From Methyloversatilis discipulorum (GTDB taxonomy: Bacteria > Pseudomonadota > Gammaproteobacteria > Burkholderiales > Rhodocyclaceae): a stretch of DNA of 64,000 bases. Position 1 is the stretch's first letter. Each line of letters starts with the position of its first letter. The notes beneath the pieces are model-generated. The model was not told the DNA's origin. It saw only the letters and a program-made list of their open reading frames with translations, and searched no databases. Shown here piece by piece: positions 53,988-63,207 of the stretch. Position numbers and translations under genes: made by a program. The stretch spans positions 434,001 through 498,000 of the forward strand of contig NZ_AZUP01000001.1 of NCBI RefSeq assembly GCF_000527135.1. Direction: 5' to 3'.

Positions 53988-54956
53988 TTGATAACTGCGA
54001 CGGTGCCTGAAGCCGCTCGAATGCAGCGGCGATACGTCGAAACGTTGCGCCGCAGCGTGCGCGCTTTACTGGGCGCAATTGCCGTTTCGCTGCTTTCCGG
54101 CTGTGCCGACGACGCGCCGGTTGTGCAGCGGCCCGAGTACGCACGAGCCGATGCGGTGCCGCAGTTGCGTCGCCTCAGCTTCGGCGTGCACCCTCTGCAC
54201 AACCCCGGGCGTCTGATGGCGCTCTACGGCCCTATCGTCGAAGCGCTCAACGAAGCGCTGCCCGATGTCGTGATCCGTCTGGAGGCCTCGCGTGACTACG
54301 CGGATTACGAACGCAAGCTGCGCGAGCGGACGCTCGATCTGGCATTGCCCAATCCCTATCAGACGGTCTCGGTCGCGGCGCCTGCCTACCGCGTCTTCGG
54401 CAAGGTGTCTGGCGACGAGGACTTTCATGGCCTGATACTGCGGCGTCGCGACAGTCCGATCAGGCAGCCGCTCGACCTGCGCGGGGCGACCTTCAGCTGT
54501 CCGTCGCGCACCGCGGTGGCGGCCTGCATGCTGCCGCTGCTGCATCTGCGCGAGGCGGGTCTCGACGTCGCTCGCCAGCTCGACGTCAGGACGGTCGGCT
54601 CGCAGGAATCCAGTATCCTGAACGTGGCGCGTGGCCTGGTTGACGCTGGTGCAACCTGGCCGCCGCCCTGGCGTGCGTTCCAGAAGGACTACCCGGAGCT
54701 CGCTGCCCAGCTCGAGGTCGCCTGGGTTACCGACAACCTTCCGAACAACAGCCTGATGGCGCGGGCGGATCTGGAGCCTGAACTGGTCGAACGTGTTGCG
54801 CAGTTCCTGTTCGGTCTGGCGGCGACCGACGAAGGGCGGCGGCTGCTGGTCAATGCCGAGATTGCCGGCTTCGAACCGGCGACCGATGCCCGCTACGCGC
54901 CGGTGAAGGCGATGCTCGCCCGCTACGCGGAATTGATAGGCCCGATCGGACCATGA
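53988..54956 (+). CDS. PhnD-like phosphate/phosphonate-type periplasmic binding lipoprotein
   Basis: A 322-residue protein with an N-terminal hydrophobic segment and lipobox LLSGCADD, so the mature protein should be anchored at the Cys. The remainder follows the PhnD/phosphonate binding-protein fold (SFGVHPLHNPGRLMALYGPIVEALNE, DYADYERKLRERTLDLALPNPYQTV, NLPNNSLMARADL). TTG 53988 has AGGAG 7 bases upstream; ATG 54021 is the fallback. No ABC permease or ATPase follows: the stop overlaps the start of a PAS-GGDEF-EAL protein by 4 bases, so it likely serves as its periplasmic sensor instead of a transport component. Confidence 0.85.
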   Translation: MITATVPEAARMQRRYVETLRRSVRALLGAIAVSLLSGCADDAPVVQRPEYARADAVPQLRRLSFGVHPLHNPGRLMALYGPIVEALNEALPDVVIRLEASRDYADYERKLRERTLDLALPNPYQTVSVAAPAYRVFGKVSGDEDFHGLILRRRDSPIRQPLDLRGATFSCPSRTAVAACMLPLLHLREAGLDVARQLDVRTVGSQESSILNVARGLVDAGATWPPPWRAFQKDYPELAAQLEVAWVTDNLPNNSLMARADLEPELVERVAQFLFGLAATDEGRRLLVNAEIAGFEPATDARYAPVKAMLARYAELIGPIGP

Positions 54957-57900
54957 CGCTCGCCGCTACCTTCACCGCCCGACTGCGCACGCTGTTTACG
55001 GCATCGCTGACGCGTCGGCTGGTGTTGTCGATCGCCGTGCTGCACGCGGTGCTGATTTCGTTCTTCGTCAGCGATCTGGTTCGCCGTGAGCGCGAGGTGC
55101 TGCTGGCACAGTCGCGCGAGGCGTTGCTGGCCGAGGTCGAACTGCTGTCACGCAGCGGCCGGGAATGGGTGCTGGCGAACGATCTCGCCGGCCTCGACGA
55201 GCTGCTGCAGAGCGTGCGCAGTTCGCCCGGCATCGAATACGCGATGTATCTGGATCCTGACGGCCGGGTGCTGGTCCATACCGAGGCCGAGCGCAGCGGT
55301 ACGGTGTTGTCGGACACGCTCAGCCTGTCCGCTCTTTCTGCGGGCGTGGGCCAAGGTGCGCGGCTGTTGCAGCAGACGGCGGAACTGAGCGACGCGCTGG
55401 CGCCCGTGCACTACGGCGACCGGCTGGTCGGCTGGGTGCGCATCGCACGCAACCACCAGAGCGAGGCGGTTGCGCTGCAGCGCGCAGTGCTCGATGGTGC
55501 GCTCTATGCGCTGACGGCCATCGTTATCGGCACCCTGCTGGCCATGCTGTTGGCGCGCGGTCTGACCGCGGACCTGCGCCGCGCACGCGGCCTGTTCGAG
55601 CGGGTGCGTGAAGGCGATCTGTCGCAGCGTCTGTCGCATCGCCGCCAGGACGAACTCGGTCACCTGTTCGACGGCATCAACGACACGCTCGATACGCTGA
55701 TGCGCAACGACCGCGTGCTGCAGCAGACTCAGGAGCGGCTCGAGCTCGCCGTCAAGGGCTCGAACGACGGCGTGTGGGACTGGGACCTGGCGAGTAACGA
55801 TGTCTATTACTCGCCGCGCTGGAAGCAGATGCTCGGCTATTCCGACGACGAGCTGGGCAATCGTCCCGACGCCTTTCTCGATCGCGTTCATCCGGATGAT
55901 CTGCCGCGCCTTCTCGATCGCATCAACGACTATCTCGAAGGGCGCATCCCGGTCTACGAAATCATCATTCGCGTACGACATCGCGACGGCGGCTGGCGCT
56001 GGATCATGTCGCGCGGATCGGCGGTGCGCGACCCCGGCGGACACGCCCGGCGGATGAGTGGCACCCACACCGACATCACGCCGCTGAAGAACGCCGAAGC
56101 CGGCCTCGCGCTCGAGCGATCGCGCCTCTACAGCCTGCTCGCGCAGATGTACATCGGCGTCGTGATGGAGGATGCAGACGGGCGTATCGCACTGTGCAAC
56201 CACGCTTTCTGCGATCTGCTGTCGGTGTCGGGAGATCCGGCCGACTTCATCGGTCGGCGACGCGAGGACCTGCTGATCGACGCGCAGGCGCTGTTCGCCG
56301 ACGGTGCGGCCGGTGTGCAGCGTGCACTCGACATCGCGCAGCGCGGCGAGGCAGTGATCGGCGAGCGCGTGCACCTGAAGGACGGCCGCGTGATCGAGCG
56401 CGATTTCCTGCCCATCCGCGTCGGCGACGCGCAGCAGGGGGCGCTGTGGACGCTGCGCGACATTTCGGCCCGGATCCGGCTGGAGCGGAATCTGTCGGCG
56501 GAGAAGGAGCGGTTGCGCGTCACCCTGTTGTCGATCGGCGATGCGGTGATCTCCACCGGTGAGGACGGCCGCATCGATTTCCTGAACCCGGTTGCCGAGC
56601 ACCTGACCGGCTGGTCCAACGACGAGGCGGCGGGCCGACCGCTGGCGGAGGTGCTGCGCCTGGTCGACGGCGTCACCCGACAGCCGCGTCCCGATCCGGC
56701 GATCGAGGTGCTGCGCCAGCAGGTCGTGACGCCGCTGGAAGGCGAAACGCTGCTGGTGTCGCGCAGTGGCGAGGAGCGTGTGGTCGAGGACTCGGCCGCG
56801 CCGATACGCGATGCGCAGGGCGGCGTCTGCGGTGCGGTGGTCGTGTTCCGTGACGCCACCGACCGCCACCGCATGCAGGAGCGCCTGCGCTGGCAGGCCA
56901 CGCACGACCCGCTGACCGGTCTGGCCAACCGGCTGCTGCTGGAGGATCGCCTGACCCAGGCCATGGCGCGCGCCCGCCGCCAGGACAAGCTGCTCGCGGT
57001 ATGCGTGCTCGACCTCGACGAATTCAAGGCGGTCAATGACCGGCTCGGCCACGAAGCCGGTGACGAACTGCTGCAGGCCATCGCGCACCGCCTCAGCGCG
57101 TCGGTGCGCATGGACGACACGGTGGCGCGGCTGGGCGGCGACGAATTCGTCGTGCTGCTCGGTTCGCTCGGCGATGTCGGCGAGATGGAAGCCTGTCTCG
57201 AACGCATGCTGGCCGCGCTGGCCGAGCCGCTGCATCTCGCCGGCGAGGAAGTGAGCACGCCGGCCAGCATCGGCGTCACGCTCTACCCGCTCAACGACAG
57301 CGAGGCCGACGCGCTGCTGCGCCACGCGGACCAGGCCATGTACGCGGCCAAGCAAGCCGGCGGGCGCTGCTACCGGCTGTTCGATTTCGAGCACAGCCAG
57401 GAATCGGTCGAACGCCTGCGCCGCAAGGAGCGCATCGGCGAGGCGATCACGCGCGGCGAAATGAGGCTGTACTTCCAGCCGCGCATCGATATGCGCGAAG
57501 GGCGCATGGTCAGTGCCGAAGCGCTGGTGCGCTGGCAGCACCCGGAGGAAGGCCTGCTGTCGCCGGACAGCTTCCTGCCACTGATCGACAACGATCTGGA
57601 GATCCACCGTCTCGGCGAGTGGGTGATCCGCGACGCGCTGCGCCATCTGGCGACCTGGTGGGCGGCCGGTGCGCACTTCAGCGTGTCGGTCAATATTTCA
57701 GCCCCGCATCTGCTGGCGCCGGGCTTCGTCATGCGGCTGGCCGAACTGCTGGCCGAACAGCCGCAACTGCCGCGTCGCGTGCTCGAGATCGAGGTGGTCG
57801 AATCGGTGGCGCTGAACGACATCGAGCGCGCCGCCAACGTGGTCAGCGACATCCGTCGACTGGGCGTGCGGGTGGCAATCGACGACTTCGGTGTCGGCTA

Positions 57901-58591
57901 CGCCTCGCTGGGCTATCTGCGCCGGCTGCCGGTCGACGTCGTCAAGATAGACAAGTCCTTCGTACTCGACATGCTGGACGACGAGGACGATTTCGAGGTC
58001 GTGCAGGCGGTCATCGCGCTGGCGCGCGCGCTGCGTCGGGAATCGGTGGCCGAAGGTGTCGAGACTGCGGAGCACGGGCTGCTGCTGATGCGTCTGGGCT
58101 GTCACCAGGTGCAGGGCTACGGCATCGCGCGACCGATGCCGGCGGCCGATCTGCTGCCCTGGCTGGCGGCCTGGGTGCCGGACCCGCGGTGGACGGAATG
58201 GCGGGATTTCAGCTGGGATATCGACGACAGGCCGCTATTTACCGCGATACGCGACTTCAATCGCTGGGCTGACGACGTGCTGGCGATCGCCGCCGGCCAG
58301 ACGGCGCGCCTGAGCGACGTCGAGGTGCGTGACCCGACGCAATGCCGCTTCGGACTGTGGTTCCACGCCGAGGGCGAACAGCGCTACGGCAGCCTCGACG
58401 AGTATCGGCGCCTCGATGTGGCGCACCGTGAACTGCACGAACTGGGCGCCGACATCATCGATTGCCTGCAGCGTGGCGACGCGGCTGGAGCACAGGCCGC
58501 AGCGCTCAGTCTGAGCGCTGCGCGCGAACGGGTGACGGTCTGCATCGACGCGCTGCAGCGCGCTGCACGGCGCAGCGCGCTCACTGGCTGA
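54953..58591 (+). CDS. Membrane PAS-GGDEF-EAL protein with C-terminal CZB-like domain
   Basis: A 1212-residue c-di-GMP enzyme. TM1 at about 22-42, a ~140-residue periplasmic domain, TM2 at about 182-202, HAMP to 255, three PAS domains (about 262-380, 388-510, 520-640), GGDEF (650-810; LGGDEF at 727-732, with the inhibitory site RMDD at 719-722) and EAL (825-1070; EAL 856-858, the DDFGVGYAS loop and VAEGVETAE all present). Both domains look active. Residues 1095-1205 resemble a zinc-binding CZB domain with C1131, H1158 and H1162 at the spacing of E. coli DgcZ, but Asn1103 where the first His should be. Its partner is the co-translated PhnD-like lipoprotein. Confidence 0.9.
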   Translation: MTLAATFTARLRTLFTASLTRRLVLSIAVLHAVLISFFVSDLVRREREVLLAQSREALLAEVELLSRSGREWVLANDLAGLDELLQSVRSSPGIEYAMYLDPDGRVLVHTEAERSGTVLSDTLSLSALSAGVGQGARLLQQTAELSDALAPVHYGDRLVGWVRIARNHQSEAVALQRAVLDGALYALTAIVIGTLLAMLLARGLTADLRRARGLFERVREGDLSQRLSHRRQDELGHLFDGINDTLDTLMRNDRVLQQTQERLELAVKGSNDGVWDWDLASNDVYYSPRWKQMLGYSDDELGNRPDAFLDRVHPDDLPRLLDRINDYLEGRIPVYEIIIRVRHRDGGWRWIMSRGSAVRDPGGHARRMSGTHTDITPLKNAEAGLALERSRLYSLLAQMYIGVVMEDADGRIALCNHAFCDLLSVSGDPADFIGRRREDLLIDAQALFADGAAGVQRALDIAQRGEAVIGERVHLKDGRVIERDFLPIRVGDAQQGALWTLRDISARIRLERNLSAEKERLRVTLLSIGDAVISTGEDGRIDFLNPVAEHLTGWSNDEAAGRPLAEVLRLVDGVTRQPRPDPAIEVLRQQVVTPLEGETLLVSRSGEERVVEDSAAPIRDAQGGVCGAVVVFRDATDRHRMQERLRWQATHDPLTGLANRLLLEDRLTQAMARARRQDKLLAVCVLDLDEFKAVNDRLGHEAGDELLQAIAHRLSASVRMDDTVARLGGDEFVVLLGSLGDVGEMEACLERMLAALAEPLHLAGEEVSTPASIGVTLYPLNDSEADALLRHADQAMYAAKQAGGRCYRLFDFEHSQESVERLRRKERIGEAITRGEMRLYFQPRIDMREGRMVSAEALVRWQHPEEGLLSPDSFLPLIDNDLEIHRLGEWVIRDALRHLATWWAAGAHFSVSVNISAPHLLAPGFVMRLAELLAEQPQLPRRVLEIEVVESVALNDIERAANVVSDIRRLGVRVAIDDFGVGYASLGYLRRLPVDVVKIDKSFVLDMLDDEDDFEVVQAVIALARALRRESVAEGVETAEHGLLLMRLGCHQVQGYGIARPMPAADLLPWLAAWVPDPRWTEWRDFSWDIDDRPLFTAIRDFNRWADDVLAIAAGQTARLSDVEVRDPTQCRFGLWFHAEGEQRYGSLDEYRRLDVAHRELHELGADIIDCLQRGDAAGAQAAALSLSAARERVTVCIDALQRAARRSALTG

Positions 58592-58609
58592 TAGCGGCGA
58601 CTGCCGGCG

Positions 58610-60520
58610 TCAGGCGTCGATCAGGATGCCCAGATCGCGCAGGCGCTGCATCATTTCATCGACCGTCTGTTCGATGTCGCGGCCGCTGGTGTCGATGCGG
58701 ATTTCCGCGTTCTCCGGCGCTTCGTAGGGCGAATCGATGCCGGTGAAGTTCTTGATCTCGCCGCGTCGCGCCTTCTTGTAAAGCCCCTTCGGATCACGTT
58801 CCTCGGCCACCGCGATCGGCGTGTCGACGAAGATTTCGATGAATTCGCCGTCCTCCAGCAGACCACGCGCCATGCGGCGCTCCGAGCGGAAGGGCGAAAT
58901 GAAGGCGGTCAGCACGATCAGGCCGGCGTCCACCATCAGCTTGGCCACCTCGGCGACGCGACGGATGTTCTCGACGCGGTCGGCCTCGGTGAAGCCCAGA
59001 TCCTTGTTCAGGCCGTGGCGCACGTTGTCGCCATCGAGCAGATAGGTGTGACGGCCGAGCGCATTCAGACGCTTTTCGAGCTGGTTGGCCAGCGTCGATT
59101 TGCCGGCGCCGGACAGACCGGTGAACCACAGCACGCAGGGTTTCTGGCCCTTCATCGCGCCACGGGTCGCCTTGTCCACATCGACGTGCTGCACATGGAT
59201 GTTGTGCGAGCGGCGCAGCGCGAAACGCAGCATGCCGGCGCCTATGGTCGCGTTGCTGATGCGGTCGATCAGGATGAAACCGCCGGTTTCGCGCACCGAT
59301 TCGTAGGGGTCGAAGGCGACCGGCCGGTCAATGCCGAGCTTCACCACTGCAATCTCGTTCAACGCCAGCTGTTTGGCCGCCAGATGTTCCAGCGTATTCA
59401 CATTCACCTTGTGCTTGATGTCGGTGACCGTGGCGGTGACCGTGCGCGTGCCGATCTTCATCAGATAGGCGCGGCCGGGCATCATCGGCTCGTCCTGCAT
59501 CCACACCAGCGTGGCTTCGAACTGGTCGGCCACTTCGGCCGGCGCGTCTTTGTGCGAGATCACGTCGCCGCGCGAAATGTCGACCTCGTCGTCCAGTACC
59601 AGCGTGACCGACTGACCGGCGATGGCACGCGGCAGGTCGCCGTCGGCGGTGACGATGCGCTTGATCGTGCTGGTGCGGCCGGATGGCTGCACACGGATGG
59701 CTGCGCCCGGTTCGATCACGCCGCTGGCGATGGTGCCGGCGAAGCCGCGGAAATCGAGATTGGGGCGATTGACCCACTGCACCGGCAGGCGGAAGGGGCC
59801 CTTGAGCCGGCGCTTCTGGTCGACCTCGACCGTTTCCAGATAGCCCATCAGCGTCGGGCCGTGGTACCAGCCCATCTGTTCGCTCTGTGACGTGATGTTG
59901 TCGCCCTTCAGCGCCGACATCGGTATCGCGACGATGTCCTCCAGCCCGAGCTGGGCGGCGAAGGCGCGGTAGTCGTCGAGGATGCGGCGGAAGGTGGCCT
60001 CCGAATAGCCGACCAGATCCATCTTGTTGATGGCGACGACGACGCGCTTGATGCCGATCAGCGACACCAGGAAGCTGTGGCGGCGGGTCTGCGTCTGCAC
60101 GCCGTGGCGCGCATCGACCAGGATGATGGCCAGATCGGCGGTCGAGGCGCCAGTGACCATGTTGCGGGTGTACTGCTCGTGCCCCGGCGTGTCGGCGACG
60201 ATGAACTTGCGCCGGTCGGTCGAGAAGAAACGGTAGGCGACGTCGATCGTGATGCCCTGCTCGCGTTCGGCGGCCAGGCCGTCGACCAGCAGCGCGAAGT
60301 CGAGGTCACCGCCCTGGGTGCCCACCTTCTTCGAGTCCGCTTCGAGCGCCGCCAGCTGGTCCTCGAACAGCATTTTCGACTCGTACAGCAGGCGGCCGAT
60401 CAGCGTGCTCTTGCCGTCATCGACGCTGCCGCAGGTGATGAAGCGCAGCAGGCTCTTGTGCTCGTGCTGCTTCAGGTAGGCGCCGATGTCCTGGGCGATG
60501 AGGTCGGAAACGTGTGCCAT
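58610..60520 (-). CDS. cysNC: Sulfate adenylyltransferase large subunit fused to APS kinase
   Basis: A 636-residue bifunctional protein. The N-terminal GTPase/CysN part has [24 protein letters not shown] and NKMDLV; the C-terminal CysC part (from ~445) has [18 protein letters not shown] and [15 protein letters not shown]. With CysD it makes APS from sulfate using GTP hydrolysis, and the kinase domain then makes PAPS. Its ATG lies one base after the cysD stop. The plus-strand gene before it ends 18 bp from its stop, so they converge with no obvious terminator. Confidence 0.96.
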   Translation of the reverse strand: MAHVSDLIAQDIGAYLKQHEHKSLLRFITCGSVDDGKSTLIGRLLYESKMLFEDQLAALEADSKKVGTQGGDLDFALLVDGLAAEREQGITIDVAYRFFSTDRRKFIVADTPGHEQYTRNMVTGASTADLAIILVDARHGVQTQTRRHSFLVSLIGIKRVVVAINKMDLVGYSEATFRRILDDYRAFAAQLGLEDIVAIPMSALKGDNITSQSEQMGWYHGPTLMGYLETVEVDQKRRLKGPFRLPVQWVNRPNLDFRGFAGTIASGVIEPGAAIRVQPSGRTSTIKRIVTADGDLPRAIAGQSVTLVLDDEVDISRGDVISHKDAPAEVADQFEATLVWMQDEPMMPGRAYLMKIGTRTVTATVTDIKHKVNVNTLEHLAAKQLALNEIAVVKLGIDRPVAFDPYESVRETGGFILIDRISNATIGAGMLRFALRRSHNIHVQHVDVDKATRGAMKGQKPCVLWFTGLSGAGKSTLANQLEKRLNALGRHTYLLDGDNVRHGLNKDLGFTEADRVENIRRVAEVAKLMVDAGLIVLTAFISPFRSERRMARGLLEDGEFIEIFVDTPIAVAEERDPKGLYKKARRGEIKNFTGIDSPYEAPENAEIRIDTSGRDIEQTVDEMMQRLRDLGILIDA

Positions 60521-60521
60521 A

Positions 60522-61451
60522 TCAGAAATACCCTTCCTGCTTCTTCTTTTCCATCGAACCGGCGGAATCGTGGTCGATCACGCGACCCTGGCGCTCTGAG
60601 GTCTTGGTCAGCAGCATTTCCTGGATGATTTCGGTCAGCGAGGATGCATTCGACTCCACCGCACCGGTCAGCGGGTAGCAGCCCAGGGTGCGGAAACGGA
60701 CGTTCTTCGTCATCGGCACCTCGCCTGCGCGCAGCGGCATGCGTTCGTCGTCCACCATGATGAGGGTGCCGTCGCGCTCGACCACCGGGCGCGGCGCCGA
60801 GAAGTAGAGCGGCACGATGGGGATGTTCTGCAAGTAGATGTACTGCCAGATGTCGAGCTCGGTCCAGTTCGAGATCGGGAAGGCGCGGATTGATTCGCCC
60901 TTGTGCTTGCGTGCGTTGTACAGATTCCACAGCTCCGGCCGCTGGTTCTTCGGGTCCCAGCGGTGCTGCGCGGTACGGAAGGAGAACACGCGCTCCTTGG
61001 CGCGCGACTTTTCCTCGTCGCGGCGGGCGCCGCCGAAGGCGACGTCGAAACCGTACTTGTCGAGTGCCTGCTTCAGGCCCTCGGTCTTCATGATGTCGGT
61101 GTGGATGGCCGAGCCGTGGGTGAACGGGTTGATGCCCTTGGCGACGCCGTCCTGGTTGATATGCACGATGAGGTCCATGCCCAGCTTCTTCGCCATTTCG
61201 TCGCGGAACTGGTACATCGCCTTGAACTTCCACGTGGTGTCCACGTGCAGCAGCGGGAAGGGCGGCACCGCCGGGTAGAAGGCCTTCATCGCCAGGTGCA
61301 GCATGACCGCGCTGTCCTTGCCGATGGAGTAGAGCATGACCGGGTTTTCGGCCTCGGCCACCACCTCGCGCATGATGTGGATGCTCTCGGCCTCCAGTCG
61401 CTGCAGGTGGGTCAGGGTGTCGGGATCGATCACTTCGGGTGTGGTCTGCAT
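60522..61451 (-). CDS. cysD: Sulfate adenylyltransferase small subunit
   Basis: A 309-residue ATP-PP-loop protein (E. coli CysD 302). PP-loop [17 protein letters not shown] near residue 37, [20 protein letters not shown] and the C-terminal [21 protein letters not shown] are as in the family. It adenylates sulfate with CysN. The ATG at 61451 is taken as the CysD start because [10 protein letters not shown] matches the family N-terminus and GAGAG lies upstream, but the same frame remains open for another 283 codons (see next entry), so a long fusion form cannot be excluded. Confidence 0.92.
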   Translation of the reverse strand: MQTTPEVIDPDTLTHLQRLEAESIHIMREVVAEAENPVMLYSIGKDSAVMLHLAMKAFYPAVPPFPLLHVDTTWKFKAMYQFRDEMAKKLGMDLIVHINQDGVAKGINPFTHGSAIHTDIMKTEGLKQALDKYGFDVAFGGARRDEEKSRAKERVFSFRTAQHRWDPKNQRPELWNLYNARKHKGESIRAFPISNWTELDIWQYIYLQNIPIVPLYFSAPRPVVERDGTLIMVDDERMPLRAGEVPMTKNVRFRTLGCYPLTGAVESNASSLTEIIQEMLLTKTSERQGRVIDHDSAGSMEKKKQEGYF

Positions 61452-62300
61452 GGGCGCTCTCTGTTTGATCGCGGAATGATGGGGCGCAGCCGCGATGGGC
61501 GCGTTCGAGCGCGTCACGACTTGCGGCGGATTCGACGACCGGGCTGCGGCGGACGTCACGGTCGGTGACATCGGCAGCGCAGTCCAGCGTATCGGTGGCG
61601 TCTGTGCCGACATCCAGCGGTCCAGTTCGCCACCCGGTGTCAGCGTCAGGCCACTCAGCAACAGGTGCACCGGCCGCTGCCGTTCGGCAGCGAGGCGTTG
61701 CCAGAAGCGTGTCCAGTCGTCGGCTTCCGGCACGTGTGGGCATGCCGCCCAGTGCAGCTGGCCGCGGCTTCCGCGCGCGAACAGCAGCCAGTGACGGCGC
61801 CCGGCAGCGGTGCCCGGCAGGACGCCGCACCAGAAGGGGTCGTGGTCGCGCGCGACCGATTTCATCAGCGCGTGCACCTGCCGATCGTCGTCGTCGGACA
61901 GCACGGGCTGCAGGCCCCAGCCAGCGCGGTATCGCCCCAGGCTGCGCCGCGGCGGTACCGACAGACCCTGCTGCACGAACCAGGCAGCGACCGCCTCGTC
62001 GCTCCACAGTCGCTGCGGCAGGCCGAGCGCATCGGGGAGGTGTCCGACCATGGCGGTCAGCAGCGTGCGCTCGACCGTGGCGTCAAGCTTGCGGCCGCTG
62101 CCGGCGGTGCGGCCGCGCCGGCGCAGCAGCACCGCATCCCAGCCGCCGGCCAGATAGGCCTTGTGGGCGGCGATGACCGTAGGCGCGCTCAGACGCACCG
62201 CGGCCGACACCGCGGCCACGGTCATGCCGGCCAGGCGCAGCCTGACGGCTTCGCGGCGGCGTTCGTTCAACTCTTCGGCAGGCAGGTTTCTAGCGTCCAT
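61452..62300 (-). CDS. HTH/IS630-transposase-like region in frame with cysD
   Basis: 283 codons from ATG 62300, open and without a stop into cysD. Residues 8-60 are a Homeodomain-like HTH ([24 protein letters not shown] type) as in IS630-family transposases, followed by [20 protein letters not shown] and a region (about 130-245) resembling a decayed DDE domain: the usual catalytic acidic residues are not evident. Residues ~250-283 are an Ala/Pro-rich linker. Codon usage looks like the neighbours. Either this is a separate regulator whose stop has been lost, or a natural HTH-CysD fusion, or an old transposase remnant next to cysD. No terminal inverted repeats or target duplication are visible. 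Confidence 0.6.
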
Positions 62301-62420
62301 TCTTCACGGACAGGGTTGTCATCCGTCATGTAGAGTACAAGCATTCAGTGCGCAGATGATGTGCATTAATTATTTAGTGGCCGTTAAACCGACGGACAAC
62401 TTGGCTTGTCAGGAGAGAAC

Positions 62421-63197
62421 ATGAAGGACGTCGCCGAACTGAAAACCTTGCACATGGCGCTGCTGGACATCGTCCGGGATGCGGGCAAGTGCGTGATGGA
62501 TGTGTATGCGACTGACTTTGAAGTTACTGATAAATCAGATAATTCGCCGGTTACGCAAGCCGACAAGAAGGCGGATGAGGTGATCGTTGCCCGCTTGAAG
62601 GCGCTGACACCGGATATTTTCATCGTGTCTGAAGAGTCGACCGAAGCTGGTCAGCGCCCTGCGGATGGCGCGCCTTTCTGGCTGGTTGATCCGCTGGATG
62701 GCACGAAAGAGTTCATCAACCGCAACGGCGAATTCACGGTCAACATCGCGCTGATCGAAAACGGTCAGCCGGTGCTCGGGGTCGTGCTGGCGCCGGCCTT
62801 GGGCCGCCTGTTCTCCGGCATCGCCGGCGTCGGCGCCTGGCTGGAGGATGCCGATGGCGCGCGCGAAATCCGCTGTCGCGTGCCGCCAGCCGAAGGTCTC
62901 ACCGTGGTGGCCAGCCGTTCGCACGGCGACGCGGCCGCGCTCGACGCCTACCTCGCCGGACGCAAGGTGGCCGACCTGCGCAATGCCGGCTCGTCGCTGA
63001 AGATCTGCCTGGTCGCGGCCGGCGAAGCAGACGTCTATCCGCGCCTCGGCCGCACGATGGAATGGGACATCGCCGCCGGACACGCGGTGCTGGTCGCCGC
63101 CGGTGGCCGCATCGAGCAGGTCGACGGCTCGCCGTTCAGCTACGGCAAAGCGGATTTCGCCAACCCGCACTTCGCGGCCTGGGGGCTCGGCGCCTGA
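62421..63197 (+). CDS. cysQ: 3'(2'),5'-bisphosphate nucleotidase CysQ
   Basis: A 258-residue inositol-monophosphatase-superfamily enzyme that converts PAP to AMP, removing a by-product of PAPS use. Metal-binding motifs are VTQADKKADE, EES, WLVDPLDGTKEFINRNGEFTVNIAL and EWDIAAGHAVL. AGGAGAG lies 5 bases before ATG 62421, so the in-frame ATG at 62406 is unlikely. It is divergent from the cysD-containing frame with a 120-bp promoter region, and the next gene, an anion permease, starts 10 bp after its stop. Confidence 0.95.
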   Translation: MKDVAELKTLHMALLDIVRDAGKCVMDVYATDFEVTDKSDNSPVTQADKKADEVIVARLKALTPDIFIVSEESTEAGQRPADGAPFWLVDPLDGTKEFINRNGEFTVNIALIENGQPVLGVVLAPALGRLFSGIAGVGAWLEDADGAREIRCRVPPAEGLTVVASRSHGDAAALDAYLAGRKVADLRNAGSSLKICLVAAGEADVYPRLGRTMEWDIAAGHAVLVAAGGRIEQVDGSPFSYGKADFANPHFAAWGLGA

Positions 63198-63207
63198 GTT
63201 CCCTGTC

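Noticed and set aside
55148..57676. An 842-codon minus-strand frame opposite the GGDEF-EAL gene.
   Set aside because: No domains; the plus-strand gene has clear PAS, GGDEF and EAL motifs.
61452..62300. A complete insertion sequence before cysD.
   Set aside because: No terminal inverted repeats, no target duplication, and the DDE residues of a working transposase are not evident.
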